Shown here one piece after another: positions 61,575 to 64,000 of a stretch of DNA of 64,000 nt. The notes beneath the pieces were generated by a model. The model made no database searches and was not told the origin of the DNA. It saw only the letters and a list, made by a program, of their open reading frames with translations. The DNA is from Flaveria trinervia. Lineage: Eukaryota; Streptophyta; Magnoliopsida; Asterales; Asteraceae. Each line of letters starts with the position of its first letter. Position 1 is the stretch's first letter. The position numbers were made by a program, and so were the translations under genes. The stretch covers positions 3,262,870 through 3,326,869 of the forward strand of contig CM046457.1 in the NCBI GenBank assembly GCA_025506515.1, read 5' to 3'.

Positions 61575-61863
61575 AAGTTTAAAAATTTTGATTTTATTAG
61601 TAATAATAATAGAAAAAGTTACTTTAGACGGTATGGTTGATTTGATGGTTGTCATAATAAAAATAGTCAAAAAATTAAAATGTACAAAGTATTAAATGAC
61701 ATGGTTAAAAGACCTTAATACCTTTATCCATTGAAAACTAACTATTGAAAGTATTAAAATATTTATATTTATTTGGAGCCATTGGATTAAAGTGTTTAAA
61801 AAAATCTATGGCTAAAAAAAGTTAAAAGGTTCTTACAAATAAGGTGGGTTCTCATTTGAACCA

Positions 61864-61918
<55 letters not shown>

Positions 61919-61920
61919 TA

Positions 61921-62478
61921 GGGGAGAGTTCAAATGAGAACTATCTCTTTTTGTGAGAACTCTAAGAATTAATCTCAGCTACTTATTTTTTATCACATGC
62001 AAATCACATGCCATTTCCTTCTTTTTTTTAAACGTTCGTAACTTTTTTTCACGACATCATTTTTTCAAAAAAATTCACCATAAGATTCAGTATTTTTATC
62101 TTTCCAACGCCTACCATATTAATATACTTTTTAAAAAAATTGTACATCCGTTGTTTACATATGTGTAAATCTAGTTATACACATGTGTAGTACTGGATTT
62201 ACACATGTGTAAATCCGATATTACACATGTGTAAAACAAATTTCGTTAAAAAAAACGGAAAATTTTTTATTTTTTATAAATTTTTTTATATTTTTTTATG
62301 AAGAGGGAAAGTTGGGGAACATTTTTGTGTTTTTATTGTTTTTATTTTTATGTTATTTTTTGATTTATAAATTTTTTAAATATGTTTTTGTTAATTACAA
62401 TTTTGTCATTGAACTCTAGTGATTGAAATTGGTTCCTAGAGTTCTCACAAAAAAATAGTTCTCATTTGATCTCTCTCC
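61921..62478 (+). mobile_element. Inverted-repeat MITE, copy A
   Basis: Starts GGGGAGAGTTCAAATGAGAA and ends with its near inverse (TTCTCATTTGATCTCTCTCC). The match extends inward through TTTTTGTGAGAACTCTA. Flanked by TA repeats, so a TA target is likely. The middle has repeated TTTACACATGTGTAAATCC palindromes. No ORF. Confidence 0.75.
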
Positions 62479-62498
62479 TATATACATACATATATATA

Positions 62499-62530
<32 letters not shown>

Positions 62531-62555
62531 TTATTTATTTATTTATATATATATA

Positions 62556-63078
62556 GGAGAAATCAAATGAGAACTACTTTTTTTTGTGAGAACTCTAGGA
62601 ACCCCACTAGTTCTCAATGACTAAATTGTAATTAACAAAAACATATTTAAAAAATTTATAAATAAAAAAATAACACAAAAATAAAAAAAATAAAAACACA
62701 AAAATATTTCCCTACTTTCCCTCTTTCATAAAAAAATAAGAAAAAAATAAAAAATAAATAAAAAAAAAATTATCGCTTTTTAACGTAATTTGTTTTACAT
62801 ATTGTATAACATCGGATTTACACATCAAGTACTACACATGTGTATAACTAGATTTACACATGTGTAAATAACCGATTGATGAATTTTTTTAGAAAAATAT
62901 ATTAATATGGTAGGCGTTGGAAAGATAAAAAAAATATTGAGTTTTATTGTGAATTTTTTTGAAAAAATGATGACGTGAAAAAAAGTTCTGAACGTTTTAA
63001 AAAAAGGAGGGAAATGTCATGTGATTTGCATGTGATAAAAAATGAGTGGTCGAGATTGGTTCCTAGAGTTTCTCACAA
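62556..63078 (-). mobile_element. Inverted-repeat MITE, copy B, truncated
   Basis: Same family as A but in the opposite orientation: it begins GGAGAAATCAAATGAGAACT and its interior order is reversed. The right end stops at TAGAGTTTCTCACAA, lacking the last ~25 bases of the terminal repeat, then runs into (TA)n. Confidence 0.72.
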
Positions 63079-63127
63079 TATATATATATATATGTATGTA
63101 TATATATATATATAATATATATATATA

Positions 63128-63645
63128 GGGGAGGGATCAAATGAAAACTAGTTTTTTTGTGATAATTCTAGAAACCAATCTCAACCATTAGTTCTCAATG
63201 GTAAAATTGTAATTAACAAAAACATATTTAAAAAATTTATAAATCACAAAATAACATAAAAATAAAAAAAATAAAAACACAAAAATGTTCCATTACTTTC
63301 CCTCTTTCATAAAAAAATAAAAAAAATTCCCGTTTTTTTAACGAAATTCGTTTTACACATGTGTAAATCCAGTACTACACATGTGTATAACGAGATTTAC
63401 ACATATGTTAACAGCGGATATACGATTCTTTTAGAAAATTATATCAATATGGTAGGCGTTGGAAAGATAAAAAATACTGAATTTTATGGTGAATTGTTTT
63501 TGAAAAATGATGTCGTGAAAAAATTTATGAACGTTTTAAAAAAAAGAGGAAATTGCATGTGATTTGCATGTGATAAAAAATGAGTGGCTGAGATTGATTA
63601 CTAGAGTTCTTACAAAAAAATATGGTTCTCATTTGAACCCTCCCC
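63128..63645 (-). mobile_element. Inverted-repeat MITE, copy C
   Basis: Begins GGGGAGGGATCAAATGAAAA, ends GGTTCTCATTTGAACCCTCCCC; same orientation as B. Contains TTTACACATGTGTAAATCC. Flanked by (TA)n on both sides. Confidence 0.75.
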
Positions 63646-63650
63646 TATAT

Positions 63651-63659
63651 ATTATATAC

Positions 63660-63736
<77 letters not shown>

Positions 63737-63763
63737 TATATATATATAATATATATATATATA
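63651..63763. repeat. (AT)n microsatellite
   Basis: Long AT/TA tract with a few A or T interruptions, between MITE copy C and the repeat at 63768. Confidence 0.9.
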
Positions 63764-63767
63764 TCCA

Positions 63768-64000
63768 TAAGAGGGATCCTAAGAAAACTACAATGTTATG
63801 TGAAAACTAAAAAAACCCAACGAAAACGACCATATAATCTACAATTTTTTATCACTACCCTTTATATTTATGTATGCGTATATATAAATAAGGGTATGGA
63901 TAAAATGAAAAATCGTAGTATGGTTTTATATATACGTCACATATAGGTTATGACATAGTGTTACGTGTACATAAAACTCTTCGTTCTCGTATTTATTTTC
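63768..64000 (+). repeat. Dispersed repeat shared with 42755-43005, runs off the window
   Basis: GGATCCTAAGAAAACTAC, TTATGTGAAAACTAAA, TATATACGTCACATAT and CATAGTGTTACGTGTAC follow in the same order as in the other copy. Confidence 0.65.

Noticed and set aside
61386..61695. Open frames across the N gap, both strands
   Set aside because: They exist only because N is read as unknown residues.
1..64000. CRISPR arrays, operons, phage or bacterial features
   Set aside because: None seen; all gene structure is eukaryotic, and the tandem repeats lack spacer-like unique units.

Overview
The window is nuclear DNA of a flowering plant. It shows spliced genes with GT-AG introns, a nuclear-encoded photosystem II subunit with a chloroplast transit peptide, a flavonoid-type UDP-sugar glycosyltransferase, and dense nested LTR retrotransposons. 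A dicot, perhaps an asterid, is my guess; nothing here fixes the species.
Genes: (1) the left edge holds the 3' part of REV7/MAD2B (HORMA protein, DNA polymerase zeta subunit), + strand, to 1556; (2) 2642-4171 is an intact two-exon UGT78-type glucosyltransferase with catalytic His/Asp and a full PSPG box; (3) 49351-~54480 is a second, broken copy of that gene with several frameshifts and a TE-expanded 3.8 kb intron; (4) 55419-57355, minus strand, is a five-exon psbR gene.
5813-36200 is one nested transposon stack. A 5'-truncated LINE (minus) is split by a Copia element (6138-35865, TSD ATTAT, initiator-Met tRNA primer site). That Copia holds four further LTR-type insertions: a truncated LTR (8583-10590), a solo LTR (15334-17987), a complete Tekay-like chromovirus (18012-30557) and another solo LTR (31665-34329). 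It also holds an unclassified repeat at ~11640-12146. The chromovirus 3' LTR is in turn split by a solo LTR of another family (19104-20986). Target-site duplications can be read for almost all, so the order of insertion is visible.
36590-42066 is a dead LINE (+) split by another LTR-like element. 43980-48330 holds a CACTA-like end, a Copia fragment and a hAT transposase relic. The right end (57-64 kb) is AT-rich and gene-free, with small tandem repeats, a 100-N assembly gap and three related inverted-repeat elements in (TA)n tracts.
I found no convincing new multi-gene system. The most interesting unexplained signals are two splice-site pairs and a tRNA-like module kept at matching positions in the 2.6 kb chromovirus LTR family, a truncated LTR whose TSD and host frame are intact, and a splice-acceptor oddity in psbR.
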